Shown: piece by piece, positions 1-7,240 of the stretch
Layout: the number at the start of each line of letters is the position of its first letter
Numbering within the stretch: position 1 is the first letter of the stretch
Position numbers and translations under genes: made by a program
The notes under the pieces: generated by a model
The model's database searches: none
What the model saw: the letters and a program-made list of their open reading frames with translations, nothing else
What the model was told of the DNA's origin: nothing
Virus record (IMG/VR): IMGVR_UViG_3300009506_000201
Coordinates: 1 to 22,703 of that record
DNA: 22,703 bases
Strand: one strand, 5' to 3'
Origin: a virus

Positions 1-157
1 TTTCCCTTCGATTCTTCACCAGGTTACGAAGTTTGATGGCATAACAGCCACACTTGGGTTCAATTAGGGCTGTTCGTTTTGCGATCAACACTCGCAGCAA
101 TCCATACCAAGGCTTGTCTTTGTATTGCTCTGCCCATTTTATTGTATACTTTTGCAT
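1..157 (-). CDS. Unknown protein, N-terminal part only (gene runs off the left edge)
   Basis: The ATG at 157-155 overlaps the stop of the upstream hub-like gene as TAATG, which implies translational coupling. The frame is open to the window edge. The visible 52 residues start MQKYTIKWAEQYKDKPWYGL and continue as a basic sequence with a Cys-Gly-Cys and several Lys/Arg. I do not recognise the family. By position it belongs to the tail-tip/late operon, directly after the hub-like protein. It does not look like the continuation of a GTA-type hub (no TIM-barrel-like sequence), although only 52 residues can be judged. Confidence 0.75.
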   Translation of the reverse strand, partial: MQKYTIKWAEQYKDKPWYGLLRVLIAKRTALIEPKCGCYAIKLRNLVKNRRE

Positions 158-774
158 TACAACCCACCTTCTTTGAACACTTCGAATGTAAAGTTAGGAA
201 TACGTCCCGTTGCACCCAAGTCAAACTCGTCCATAACAATGTAGGCAATGCCAAGATACGCTGGAACGTTTCCAGCACCTTCCACTGCTTCAATGGTTGG
301 GTCAGGAGTCTGCGTATCGGTTCCCAGATACAAGGTTCCTGGTAGTTTGTTCTGCGTTGTAATAGGTGATCCACTATCAGGTGCGGCAACCAGTGTCCCA
401 TCAGCCCAAACACGACCAATACCTAAGATTGGACCAACACAAAGTGCAACTGCAAAACTTGCAGTGTATGTCGTCACAACAGTTTCTGTTCCACCACTGA
501 AGCCACCCTTTCCGCTTCGTTGTTTTGTTTGGTGAGCAGTCTTTGGAGCAGCCCAAATAATGTTGCCACTTATTCGCTGCTGACCAATAACAAAAGGTAT
601 CATCACTCCATACGCACTTGTTTGAATGCGTAGGTCCTGAATTTGTGGCAGTGTAATTTTTTGTTTGTCGGCAGTTGCGGCACTACCAATCATCCACCCA
701 ATAGCAGCTCCTTCACCACCTCCAACAAAGAAACCAACGGCAGCGGCAGCGGTAGGTATTACAAGTTTAGCCAT
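157..774 (-). CDS. Tail-tip hub-like protein, N-terminal GTA-hub domain only (205 aa)
   Basis: This 205-residue protein begins with a Gly/Ala-rich hydrophobic stretch (residues about 5-35). The body reads like the N-terminal region of the large tail-tip hub of gene transfer agents and lambda J-like phages: a YGVMIPFVIGQQRISGNIIW stretch, then a TYTASFAVALC...GIGRVWADG segment, then DPTIEAVEG followed by a PAYLGIAYIVMDEF-like segment, ending near IPNFTFEV. In GTA-type hubs this block is followed by hundreds more residues. Here the frame stops 7 residues after NFTFEV. The start is supported by AGGAG 7 nt upstream and by TAATG overlap with the peptidase gene. It probably forms part of the tail tip with the DUF2460, DUF2163 and NlpC/P60 products. 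One Gly-Ser-Pro is present. The domain match is from memory of the family and was not searched. Confidence 0.72.
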   Translation of the reverse strand: MAKLVIPTAAAAVGFFVGGGEGAAIGWMIGSAATADKQKITLPQIQDLRIQTSAYGVMIPFVIGQQRISGNIIWAAPKTAHQTKQRSGKGGFSGGTETVVTTYTASFAVALCVGPILGIGRVWADGTLVAAPDSGSPITTQNKLPGTLYLGTDTQTPDPTIEAVEGAGNVPAYLGIAYIVMDEFDLGATGRIPNFTFEVFKEGGL

Positions 775-1238
775 TACTCAACTCCTGGGAAAGTGTAGGC
801 TCCAATAATGCGATCGTGCCACTTTCCTGTTAATGAATTTATTGTCACTCTGCTGACGGACCCACTATAAGCATGGATGGCTTTTCGTGGTTCAGGGTAA
901 TCAAGCACAATGCCCAAATGTGATGCAACTCTTCCAATCTTGAAGACAACAATGTCCCCAGGAATAAGGTCATCAACGGGTTTTGTCTGACAACCAAAAC
1001 TCTCCATGATACCTGGAAGCAAAGGAACATCATTGTGAAGATGCCACTCTTGTGGATAGTTAGGTATCTTTTTCAGGTCGTCTTGTGTAATCAATCCAAC
1101 ACCCAATGCGACTCCAACAACAAGCATCGCACAATCAACTCCAACACCACGCACACAAGCCTGATGTTGATACGGAGTGTTAAGCCACTTTAGGGCTTCA
1201 CTTATAATTTGTTTCCGCTTGGATGTGAGGGAATCCAC
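774..1238 (-). CDS. NlpC/P60-family tail-tip cell-wall peptidase
   Basis: This is a cysteine peptidase/amidase of the NlpC/P60 type, a tail-tip protein expected to cut peptidoglycan during DNA entry. Visible motifs, numbered from the GTG start, are TPYQHQACVRGVGVDC with the likely nucleophile Cys36, VASHLGIVLD with the likely catalytic His107, and HAYSG near 122. The order and spacing match the GTA cell-wall peptidase family. The chosen start is GTG at 1238, preceded by GGAG with a 9-nt spacer. An ATG at 1253 (MEITSV...) is the alternative but lacks an SD. Either start overlaps the end of the DUF2163 gene by about 40-55 nt. The frame stays open further upstream to 1379, but that part is antiparallel in phase to DUF2163 coding sequence and unlikely to be translated. 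The stop overlaps the next gene (TAATG). Confidence 0.85.
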   Translation of the reverse strand: MDSLTSKRKQIISEALKWLNTPYQHQACVRGVGVDCAMLVVGVALGVGLITQDDLKKIPNYPQEWHLHNDVPLLPGIMESFGCQTKPVDDLIPGDIVVFKIGRVASHLGIVLDYPEPRKAIHAYSGSVSRVTINSLTGKWHDRIIGAYTFPGVE

Positions 1239-2781
1239 CGAAGTTATCTCCATTACTAAACTTGCTTTGGCAAGTTGAAAAGGTTTTATCGCAACCAGCA
1301 GTGACACTGAAGGTGTCTCCAGCATTGATTGTGAATGCTGTGGGCAAAAATAATTCAAATGTATCATTGGGTGAGCCATTTGTATGTTTCTTCACCTCAA
1401 AGGATAATCCGCTATTGTTTCCACTTGTGAAAGTCAGGATGCCGTTTGCAGCCCACGTGTCAGACTCACTCAATGAAGTGGCAGTAAAGGTTCTCTTGGC
1501 AACACTAACAGCAGCAACCGTGCTTGTGTGAGTATAGGAACCCGAACTAACACCACATTTGCCAATACGAGTGTTCGAAGATGCATCAAACAGATTATGA
1601 CGACACTTCGATGTTGTTTGAACACCAAGCGGTTTAGCAAGATCCTGCATCACGTCATAAACATCAGCACGGAATCCATCCGAACTCCACTGAACAAGAC
1701 CAATCTTACCTGCAAACACAGTTGCCACTGTTGCTTCATTTGGATTGTAAACATAAACAGGTTCATTGCTTGAATCAGCAATGCCTCCACCGAGCACAGT
1801 CCAGTCACCACCACTGCCAAGGTTGGTTCCAGCGTTCCAAACTGAAGCAACTCCATTCATAAAGACGTATGGCTGCGTGCCAGTAACGGTGGACCCATCT
1901 GATCCGAAATCAACGGGAAGTGCTCCTGCTCCTGAACCTGAAATGAGTTTTGCACGGTTGGCAGAACTCGACAAATCAAGATACTCACCAGTAGCATAGA
2001 ATTGAGACATCTCACCAGTGAATGGACTGTAGTTCAAACCACTGCTGTAACCCAAACAGTTGGTTGTATTGGTCCAGTCGACTGTGGCGTTGGTGATTGA
2101 ATCGCCAGTTAAGCTCGCCACAGAACCATTAATGTACACGTGGTAGGTGGATGTTGCAGCGTCCCAGCTAAACATAACATGGGTCCACTCGTTTACGGTC
2201 AAAACGCTGGTGGTCGTGAAAAGAAAAACATCCGTGGCTGAACCTGTGTACGCATGGAAGCCAATTTTATCAGCCTGCTGATAAAGATCAACTCGATCCG
2301 TCGCACCAGCACTAATCAAAAAGAGTTGTTCGTTGGTTGCAACCTGAGCAGGTCTTATCCAAAACGAAACCAACCCTTGTTTTGAGTTAGCCACACTAAA
2401 GGCAGTATCACGTCGCAAATACGCCGAAACGCTGCTGAAGTCTACAGCTTCAGGAGAGTAGTTAGAAAGACTCTCGTCCCAGTTTGCTTTAAACACTTCT
2501 ATTGAAGCATCGTCGAACACACCAGCAGCCAGATCCGTTTCAGGCAAATCAACAACCCATGCGGATGTAAATTCTTGGTTTGATACTTCAATGTTGTTGC
2601 GAAGTGCCATCACAAATCGTGAAAGACCAGGAGATGGTGTGTACGTAACTGAATTGATTGTTACTTCACGATCGTGATCTGTAAAACCATACACATCGCT
2701 TTGTTTGGTTGTCACCTTGACGAACGTTGCCAATGTCCCATTCTGAATGGCAGTGGTGAGAACTGGGTCAAATGTCTTCAT
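1198..2781 (-). CDS. DUF2163 tail-tip protein with an internal LamG-like insertion
   Basis: The protein has 527 residues, against roughly 280-300 for ordinary DUF2163 (GTA-type) tail-tip proteins. Residues 1-104 are the normal N-terminal domain, with a VYGFTDHDREVTINSVTYTP-like segment and IEVFKANWD. Residues about 348-527 are the normal C-terminal domain (Phage_BR0599-like), including CRHNLFD, RIGKCGV, AGCDKTFSTCQSKFSNGDNF and GGFPH. Between them, residues about 105-345 form a concanavalin/LamG-like jelly roll: SFWIRPA, WTHVMFSWDAAT, YHVYINGS, FTGEMSQFYAT. This insert closely resembles the free-standing LamG protein at 9218-9997. The gene sits between DUF2460 and the NlpC/P60 peptidase, the usual GTA-like order. 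The DUF2460 stop overlaps this start (TAATG). The insert probably gives the tail tip a glycan-binding surface; that is inference. Confidence 0.88.
   Translation of the reverse strand: MKTFDPVLTTAIQNGTLATFVKVTTKQSDVYGFTDHDREVTINSVTYTPSPGLSRFVMALRNNIEVSNQEFTSAWVVDLPETDLAAGVFDDASIEVFKANWDESLSNYSPEAVDFSSVSAYLRRDTAFSVANSKQGLVSFWIRPAQVATNEQLFLISAGATDRVDLYQQADKIGFHAYTGSATDVFLFTTTSVLTVNEWTHVMFSWDAATSTYHVYINGSVASLTGDSITNATVDWTNTTNCLGYSSGLNYSPFTGEMSQFYATGEYLDLSSSANRAKLISGSGAGALPVDFGSDGSTVTGTQPYVFMNGVASVWNAGTNLGSGGDWTVLGGGIADSSNEPVYVYNPNEATVATVFAGKIGLVQWSSDGFRADVYDVMQDLAKPLGVQTTSKCRHNLFDASSNTRIGKCGVSSGSYTHTSTVAAVSVAKRTFTATSLSESDTWAANGILTFTSGNNSGLSFEVKKHTNGSPNDTFELFLPTAFTINAGDTFSVTAGCDKTFSTCQSKFSNGDNFGGFPHIQAETNYK
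1747..2469 (-). other. LamG/ConA-like domain inserted in DUF2163
   Basis: This marks the inserted segment within the DUF2163 gene (protein residues about 105-345). The flanking halves join into an ordinary DUF2163 protein if the segment is removed. Its last ~90 residues align by eye, almost without gaps, with the C-terminal end of the LamG protein at 9218-9997. Shared anchors are the Asp-Gly-Ser-Thr near residue 295, a Trp-Asn-Ala-Gly-Thr-Asn and a terminal Asp-Ser-Ser-Asn-Glu-Pro-Val. Boundaries are approximate. Confidence 0.8.
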
Positions 2782-3401
2782 TAGTATTCTCCAAACACCT
2801 CAACCAGACGAATTTCATTCACTACATGTCCAATGGGACGGTTACTCGTGTTCAATGCTTGCAATGTTTCGCTGAAGTTTGAATCCAAGCGAACCGTGAA
2901 GTAAGCATTACCACTAAGTTTCACAACCTCCGTTCCTGTTGTGCCTGAAACCGTAATAACAGGTTGTCCACTGATGACAGAGATTGAACCCAATGTTCCA
3001 GGGCTTCCATCAACAGTAACACTCAATGCTGGCGATCCAGTTTCGTCAAGATTGAACAATGGGTGCGTCCCTGCAGTCGTGGAGTCAAGCGGAAGTGCAA
3101 GATTCCACTCCGTCCCCGAATTGTAGTCAAGTACTGCATCCTGAAGTAGTGAAAGTTCAGGGTCGTGATACTTGAAAGAGTTTAATCCGTGTCCTCGAGC
3201 TAAAAGAAAGTTCCGTATTTGCTCTTTTTGTGTGGTTGTCATTGTTTGTGTTGAAATGCGATACACGAACCGTTCCCAAATCTGTCGTTTGGTTCTGTAT
3301 TCGTACGAACCATTAGAAGCAACGGAGACAGGGTCAATCGTTTCACGAATTTGATCGTGAATCAAAGGCACGGTTGGAAAGACTACGTCATCAAATGCCA
3401 T
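2781..3401 (-). CDS. DUF2460 tail-tip protein
   Basis: The protein has 206 residues. Its N-terminal half resembles the DUF2460 family (GTA-like tail tip, distal-tail position): a short FDDVVFP opening, then a Gly-rich turn and an EYRTKRQIWERFVYRIS strand pattern typical of the family. The C-terminal half adds a beta-rich stretch with two Gly-Ser-Pro turns near residues 122 and 132. It lies between the tape measure and DUF2163, where DUF2460 proteins sit in GTA-type tail operons, and so probably joins the tail tube to the tip. Start and stop both overlap neighbours as TAATG, so translation is likely coupled. Length is close to the family's usual size. Confidence 0.82.
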   Translation of the reverse strand: MAFDDVVFPTVPLIHDQIRETIDPVSVASNGSYEYRTKRQIWERFVYRISTQTMTTTQKEQIRNFLLARGHGLNSFKYHDPELSLLQDAVLDYNSGTEWNLALPLDSTTAGTHPLFNLDETGSPALSVTVDGSPGTLGSISVISGQPVITVSGTTGTEVVKLSGNAYFTVRLDSNFSETLQALNTSNRPIGHVVNEIRLVEVFGEY

Positions 3402-5281
3402 TATGTTCTCCTCAAGTTATACGTGTTGGCTGCTCCAAACAGAAGTTCAGCAATGGGACGTTTGTTCTGTTCAAGAGCACGATAGACATCTTGTGAATCC
3501 ATCGCAGTGATGTTGACATTAACGGTGTTTCCACCACCCATTTTGTTGAGGTCTTTGTTGGGGACAACGCTACCAGCAGTTTTTGGAATCATTAGTTCTG
3601 GTCCCTGCTCACCAACAATGTAAGGCTTTCCAGCACTCACAGGACCACCATTTGCACGGAACATTGAACCCAAAAGACCACCCAACACTCCTGTTTCAGA
3701 GAAGTTGCCAGCAACGAAGGTAAGCAGTTTGCTTGCAAGCAAGTCAGCAACCATCTTGTCAATTGTTCTCTTGAACGAACCAGCCAAGTCAGTCAAGTTG
3801 CCCTGCATCACATCAAAGAAGAACGAACTGAAATCACTTTGCATGTTGCGTGCTGCTTGTCGCATAAACTCGTTTGTCTGTGAAGCAGCATCTTGCATGT
3901 CTTTAAATGCTTTGTTAGATGCACGTGAGAATGTTTCTTCGTTTATAGCACCTTCCAGAAGCAAATTGTTTAGGTGATCAATCTCAGCGTTATACTTCTC
4001 CTGAGCAGTCATGTTCTCCTCTGTGACACGCTTGCCCTCAGTCATCAACTGATCATGTTGCTTAGCAGCGTCTTCGAGGTGTTTTTGATAAGCCTTAACC
4101 TGCTCATCCATCATCTTTGTATCGGTAGGAGTTAAAACACCACCAATAGCATTGCCTGGTAACTTACCTACTGTTCCGGTCTTTGGAGCGTTCTTCTGTT
4201 GGTCATCCAAAACCTTTGACTGAGCTTTCTGAATGGCAACTAATTGGTCAAGCAAGTCGGAATAGGTCTTACGACGCTCTGCCAGTTGCTTGTTGTATGC
4301 ATCTTCCGACTGCCAACGCAATTTGCCACGTTGCAGAAGCTCCTGGTATGCATTTGCGGCTTTGGCAACCTGCTGTTCAAGCGAGTACTCAACAACTCCG
4401 AAAAACTTCAGCCAGTTCACGAGTGATTTTGCAAGTGCTGCTCCAACTTTAACCACTTGAACAGCCAACTCGCCCATGTTTTGTGCAAACTCAATGATCT
4501 TACCTCTGTTGGCAATGACAAGGTCTGCAAACTGTTTTATTTGAGGTGTGAGTTTCAAGAATGCAGCGGTGAGCTGAACTTTAACAATCTGCCACATCGT
4601 GGATAGTTGATCGTTTGCACTTTCGGCAGCCTTCACAGTCTCATTTGAGAGAACCAAACCCAGATCACGTGCTTTTGCACGCAATGCATCAATTTTCTCA
4701 ATGCCCTGTCCAAGAGCCAGAGCCAATTTAGGACCTGCATCATCACCAAACAACTGAGCTGCCAACGCACTCTTCTGAGCAGTGTTTGTCATCTGACCCA
4801 TTATGTCGACAACAGCGTTGAAAGTGTTTTCGGTTCCAGAAAGTTTACCACTTAGAATGTCGCTCGACAACCCCATCTGGTCGAACGCCGCTTTGGCAGG
4901 TCCTCCGCCCGACTTCGTGAATTCACCCAGACGTCGAGCAAAACGACGAAGACCATCATCGGTTTCTCTTGCGGATAAGCCAAACTGGTCGAAAGCGTAT
5001 CGAAGTTCTTGTAGCGATTCGGAAGTGATGTCAGAAACTGCAGCAGCTTTGCCAATGTGATCAGCATACGAAATTGCTGCCGCACCCGCACCTGCCAGAG
5101 CGGTACTGAGTCCGAGAATCCCTGTCACAGCACTCGCAATGCCCACCCCTGCAGTTTTAAGAGCACTACCAAAAGACAAGGCTGTCTTTTCAGTACCCTT
5201 CAAAGCACCTTGGAAGTTTTTGAGTTTGCTGGTTGCGTTATCCTTCAACGACAACAGCATTTTGATGTCTAAATCAGCCAT
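3401..5281 (-). CDS. Tail tape measure protein
   Basis: At 626 residues this is a short tape measure; at roughly 1.5 angstrom per residue (general rule) it implies a tail near 90-95 nm. Features in order: a basic/alanine-rich N-terminus, a strongly hydrophobic Gly/Ala stretch at about residues 42-73 (TAGVGIASAVTGILGLSTAL...), helical regions with LARRxGEF-like motifs, another hydrophobic segment near 270-295, coiled-coil-rich segments at about 300-480, and a C-terminal ANGGPVSAGKPYIVGEQGPE segment typical of lambda-type tape measures. It lies directly downstream of the frameshifted chaperones, as expected. The start is supported by AAGGA 6 nt upstream. The hydrophobic segments may insert into the host membrane during DNA ejection. 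It contains no Gly-Ser-Pro, unlike its neighbours. Confidence 0.95.
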   Translation of the reverse strand: MADLDIKMLLSLKDNATSKLKNFQGALKGTEKTALSFGSALKTAGVGIASAVTGILGLSTALAGAGAAAISYADHIGKAAAVSDITSESLQELRYAFDQFGLSARETDDGLRRFARRLGEFTKSGGGPAKAAFDQMGLSSDILSGKLSGTENTFNAVVDIMGQMTNTAQKSALAAQLFGDDAGPKLALALGQGIEKIDALRAKARDLGLVLSNETVKAAESANDQLSTMWQIVKVQLTAAFLKLTPQIKQFADLVIANRGKIIEFAQNMGELAVQVVKVGAALAKSLVNWLKFFGVVEYSLEQQVAKAANAYQELLQRGKLRWQSEDAYNKQLAERRKTYSDLLDQLVAIQKAQSKVLDDQQKNAPKTGTVGKLPGNAIGGVLTPTDTKMMDEQVKAYQKHLEDAAKQHDQLMTEGKRVTEENMTAQEKYNAEIDHLNNLLLEGAINEETFSRASNKAFKDMQDAASQTNEFMRQAARNMQSDFSSFFFDVMQGNLTDLAGSFKRTIDKMVADLLASKLLTFVAGNFSETGVLGGLLGSMFRANGGPVSAGKPYIVGEQGPELMIPKTAGSVVPNKDLNKMGGGNTVNVNITAMDSQDVYRALEQNKRPIAELLFGAANTYNLRRT

Positions 5282-5284
5282 AGT

Positions 5285-5940
5285 TTATCCTTTGTCCTTG
5301 AGCAATTTCACCAGCAATGCACTGGACATCTGCTCCAAGTTGCGATCAATGTTCTTTCTGTCCTCTTGGGAAGCATGGATGCGACCAACAGCAACAGTCT
5401 GTTCATTGATTCTTTTAGCAGCTGCACTTTCACAGGCGTACTCAAAGTACCGAATCTGTTTCAGCGACATGCCGTTCTTGAATTGATCAACTCCAAAGAT
5501 GTTTTCCAGTGTGAACCCATTATTCAGTAGGGTTACAACTGTTTCACCAAGTGTTACTTGTCGCCCTTGTTTTCCAACAACCCGTTCAGGCTGCGAAGCT
5601 CCTCCTGAACTTGTTGGGCGAAAAAATCTTTGTTGATCCTTATAATTTCAACTATGGCTTTCATTGCAGATCTGTTGTCGAACTTGCGAATTACTTCAAC
5701 ATCTAAACCCAAAGCGAGCGACATTGTTTGCTCAATACCATCACGAGCCTGCACGATGACTCCTGCAATAGCCTCAATGGACATTCCAACTTGAAGTAGA
5801 TGAAGAACTGACCGTAAGTGTTCAGCAACAAGAAAGGTTTCATGGAAACTAAATGGACGAAGCGTGAATGCATGTCCAGCAATTTCCACTGACTCTTCCG
5901 GGAACAGAAAAGCCAACTCTTTTTCAGTGACAGAGGTCAT
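5285..5940 (-). CDS. Tail assembly chaperone G-T fusion made by -1 frameshift
   Basis: The -1 frame relative to the 128-aa chaperone gene is open across that gene's stop and continues to a stop at 5285, just before the tape measure. This is the arrangement of lambda G and GT. After a slip near 5569-5575 the reading continues GRQVTLGETVVTLLNNGFTL, then FGVDQFKNGMSLKQIRYF, and ends LLVKLLKDKG. The fusion would be about 218 residues: 124 from G and 94 from T. The T part has no credible start of its own: the first ATG (5470) is deep inside it and lacks an SD. The slip heptamer G GAA AAC is not canonical (see the site entry), so the open frame and gene order are strong evidence while the exact slip point is inferred. 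The product should load the tape measure and recruit tube subunits. Confidence 0.78.
5554..5940 (-). CDS. Tail assembly chaperone (lambda G-like, unshifted product)
   Basis: This 128-residue, mostly helical protein is rich in Glu and Lys. It starts MTSVTEKELAFLFPEESVEI and has a hydrophobic core typical of phage tail assembly chaperones: a RPFSFHETFLVAEHLRSVL segment followed by helices ending in a charged EELRSLNGLLENKGDK tail. It sits between the tail tube gene and the tape measure, the diagnostic position. The start is clear, with GGAGG 5 nt upstream of the ATG. The final codons carry the putative -1 slip site. The usual role of the family is to bind the tape measure before tube polymerisation; it is absent from the mature virion. 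Confidence 0.85.
   Translation of the reverse strand: MTSVTEKELAFLFPEESVEIAGHAFTLRPFSFHETFLVAEHLRSVLHLLQVGMSIEAIAGVIVQARDGIEQTMSLALGLDVEVIRKFDNRSAMKAIVEIIRINKDFFAQQVQEELRSLNGLLENKGDK
5569..5575 (-). promoter_or_regulatory. Candidate -1 ribosomal frameshift site
   Basis: On the - strand the zero-frame codons read TTG GAA AAC AAG near the end of the G-like gene. The heptamer G GAA AAC would re-pair as GGA AAA after a -1 slip. The A-site tRNA would re-pair well, but the P-site has a middle-position mismatch, so this is a variant of the lambda-type GGGAAAG site rather than a perfect one. No better heptamer is visible before the stop at 5554. The downstream frame stays open for about 94 codons. 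Confidence 0.5.
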
Positions 5941-5961
5941 GCGACCCTCCTATGTAATTTA

Positions 5962-5989
5962 CAAGTGGGGGACCCATTTCCCCCACTTA
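5962..5989 (-). other. GC-rich hairpin between tail tube and chaperone genes
   Basis: The arms AAGTGGGGG (5963-5971) and CCCCCACTT (5980-5988) pair perfectly over 9 bp with an 8-nt loop. On the transcribed (-) strand no U-tract follows, so it is not a standard intrinsic terminator. It lies between the highly expressed tail tube gene and the low-demand chaperone gene. It may protect the 3' end of a processed message or cause a step-down in expression; both are inferences. Confidence 0.65.
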
Positions 5990-6004
5990 TCAGTGCCGTG
6001 CCTA

Positions 6005-6781
6005 TTAGGCAACAGCGTTAGACTTCACAACCTCGTAGAACTCGTTGTTTGTGTCAGGTAGAACCGCTCCTGTGAAGGAAAGCGAAGTAATGTCCTGACC
6101 AATCAAGCTCAACTCTTCAGTTGCGTTGATCTGAGCACGCTTCAGTGTAACAATAACTGGTTTGTTCGTTGCGTTCAGGTTAATACCATTGAAACGAATC
6201 TGCCAATCCTGCACACCAGCAGCAAGAGCCTCAACCGCACCCTCAATACCAACGTGTGTGTAGCTGACATAGAGTGAAGAACCATCACCAACAAAGTTAG
6301 GCGATCCACTCACAATGTAGATACCACCATTACGACTGTCTATGGTGTAATCGGTGTTGAGTGTTAATGCTGTAGCAGGCGAGCCGTTACCGTTGCTAAC
6401 GCTAACAGATGTGATGCCTGGATACGCTGTGTAAACCCACTTGCCTTCATAAGCAAATTTGACTTCCTCGGAAACAACGGAACCCGCAGCAACCGCACCA
6501 CTGTCAACGCCCTGCAAAAGAACGACAAGGTTGTCAATTGAAATGTTCTGGACAGCTAGTGTGAAATCAACTGTTGTTGAGTTTCTCCAACGAGCGGAAC
6601 GAACTCGGTTGCCTGACTGCGACTCAAAGTGGTCACCAAAATCCTGTGAATTGGAAATGCTCAAAGTATCGGCGTCGCCGAGCTTGAACCAACCACCAGT
6701 AGGATCGCCACAATCATCCGCAACTGGACGAATAAGCACGTCGCCGTTTCCGACGAAGTATTCCTGGTCTGTACATGCCAT
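6005..6781 (-). CDS. Major tail tube protein
   Basis: This 258-residue beta-rich protein has the features of siphovirus major tail proteins: an N-terminal GNGDVLIRPVADDC start, then LGDADTLSISNSQDFGDHFE followed by SQSGNRVRSARWRNSTTVDF, a pattern common in tube proteins of this type. Near the C-terminus are TLKRAQINATEELSLIGQDI and GAVLPDTNNEFYEV. The middle third (about 120-175) carries two Gly-Ser-Pro turns and a SVSVSNGNG region that may be a surface-exposed insertion. The start has GGAG 8 nt upstream. It lies between the tail terminator and the chaperones, which fixes its role as the polymerising tube subunit. A -10-like TATACT lies just upstream on the coding strand, but no good -35 is seen. 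Confidence 0.85.
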   Translation of the reverse strand: MACTDQEYFVGNGDVLIRPVADDCGDPTGGWFKLGDADTLSISNSQDFGDHFESQSGNRVRSARWRNSTTVDFTLAVQNISIDNLVVLLQGVDSGAVAAGSVVSEEVKFAYEGKWVYTAYPGITSVSVSNGNGSPATALTLNTDYTIDSRNGGIYIVSGSPNFVGDGSSLYVSYTHVGIEGAVEALAAGVQDWQIRFNGINLNATNKPVIVTLKRAQINATEELSLIGQDITSLSFTGAVLPDTNNEFYEVVKSNAVA

Positions 6782-6819
6782 GTGTAAATCTCCTATAGTA
6801 TACTAGATAGCGGTATTTA

Positions 6820-7239
6820 TTAGATACCCATTTGAACAGAGTAACTTTGATCCCAGACCAAACGTTCACTCATTTCTGTTAAACCTTGTCCTTCATACAA
6901 CCACTTTGAACCAGACACGGGGCTGCCACCCTGAATGGCTGATACAACCTCGTGCAACAAAGGCAAATAGGTCGTCAAAAGTGTGGTTTCGCTGCTGGGG
7001 TATGGAACAAGTACTTTTACCACGAAATTCAGTTTTATCAACGAACTGCATGGATTCATCGGCGACACACTCACAATTTCATCACCCGTATAAACACACC
7101 ATGCTGCAGGTATGTCAAGATCCCTATTCAAAGGATCCATGTCTTGTCCACCAACAGTGAAACCGACACGATTGGAGAAGGATGAAACTGTTTTCACACG
7201 TGTTACCAAATCCTGTGAAATTGTATCAATGTTTGACAC
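6820..7239 (-). CDS. Tail terminator protein (tail tube capping)
   Basis: The protein has 139 residues. The start is GTG at 7239-7237, with GGAG and a 6-nt spacer; no ATG is suitably placed. The gene begins 1 nt after the preceding stop. Composition and layout resemble phage tail terminators (lambda U/Gp37-like): an N-terminal helix with DTISQDLVTRVKTV, a central strand pair with SSLIKLNFVVKVLVPYPS, a helix TYLPLLHEVVSAI, and a C-terminal ERLVWDQSYSVQMGI strand similar to the family ending. Position just upstream of the tube gene supports the call. One Gly-Ser-Pro occurs near residue 106. The protein is expected to stop tube growth and join the tail to the head. Confidence 0.72.
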   Translation of the reverse strand: MSNIDTISQDLVTRVKTVSSFSNRVGFTVGGQDMDPLNRDLDIPAAWCVYTGDEIVSVSPMNPCSSLIKLNFVVKVLVPYPSSETTLLTTYLPLLHEVVSAIQGGSPVSGSKWLYEGQGLTEMSERLVWDQSYSVQMGI

Positions 7240-7240
7240 G

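Noticed and set aside
5139-5486. Rightward 115-codon open frame across the tape measure/chaperone junction
   Set aside because: It is antisense to two well-supported genes, lacks an SD and matches no protein pattern.
6459-6806. Rightward 115-codon open frame antisense to the tail tube gene
   Set aside because: No SD and a shadow-type composition; the - strand gene is certain.
6782-6810. Possible promoter for the tail tube gene (TATACT just upstream)
   Set aside because: A good -10 is visible on the - strand but no acceptable -35 lies 16-18 bp upstream, so I did not annotate it.
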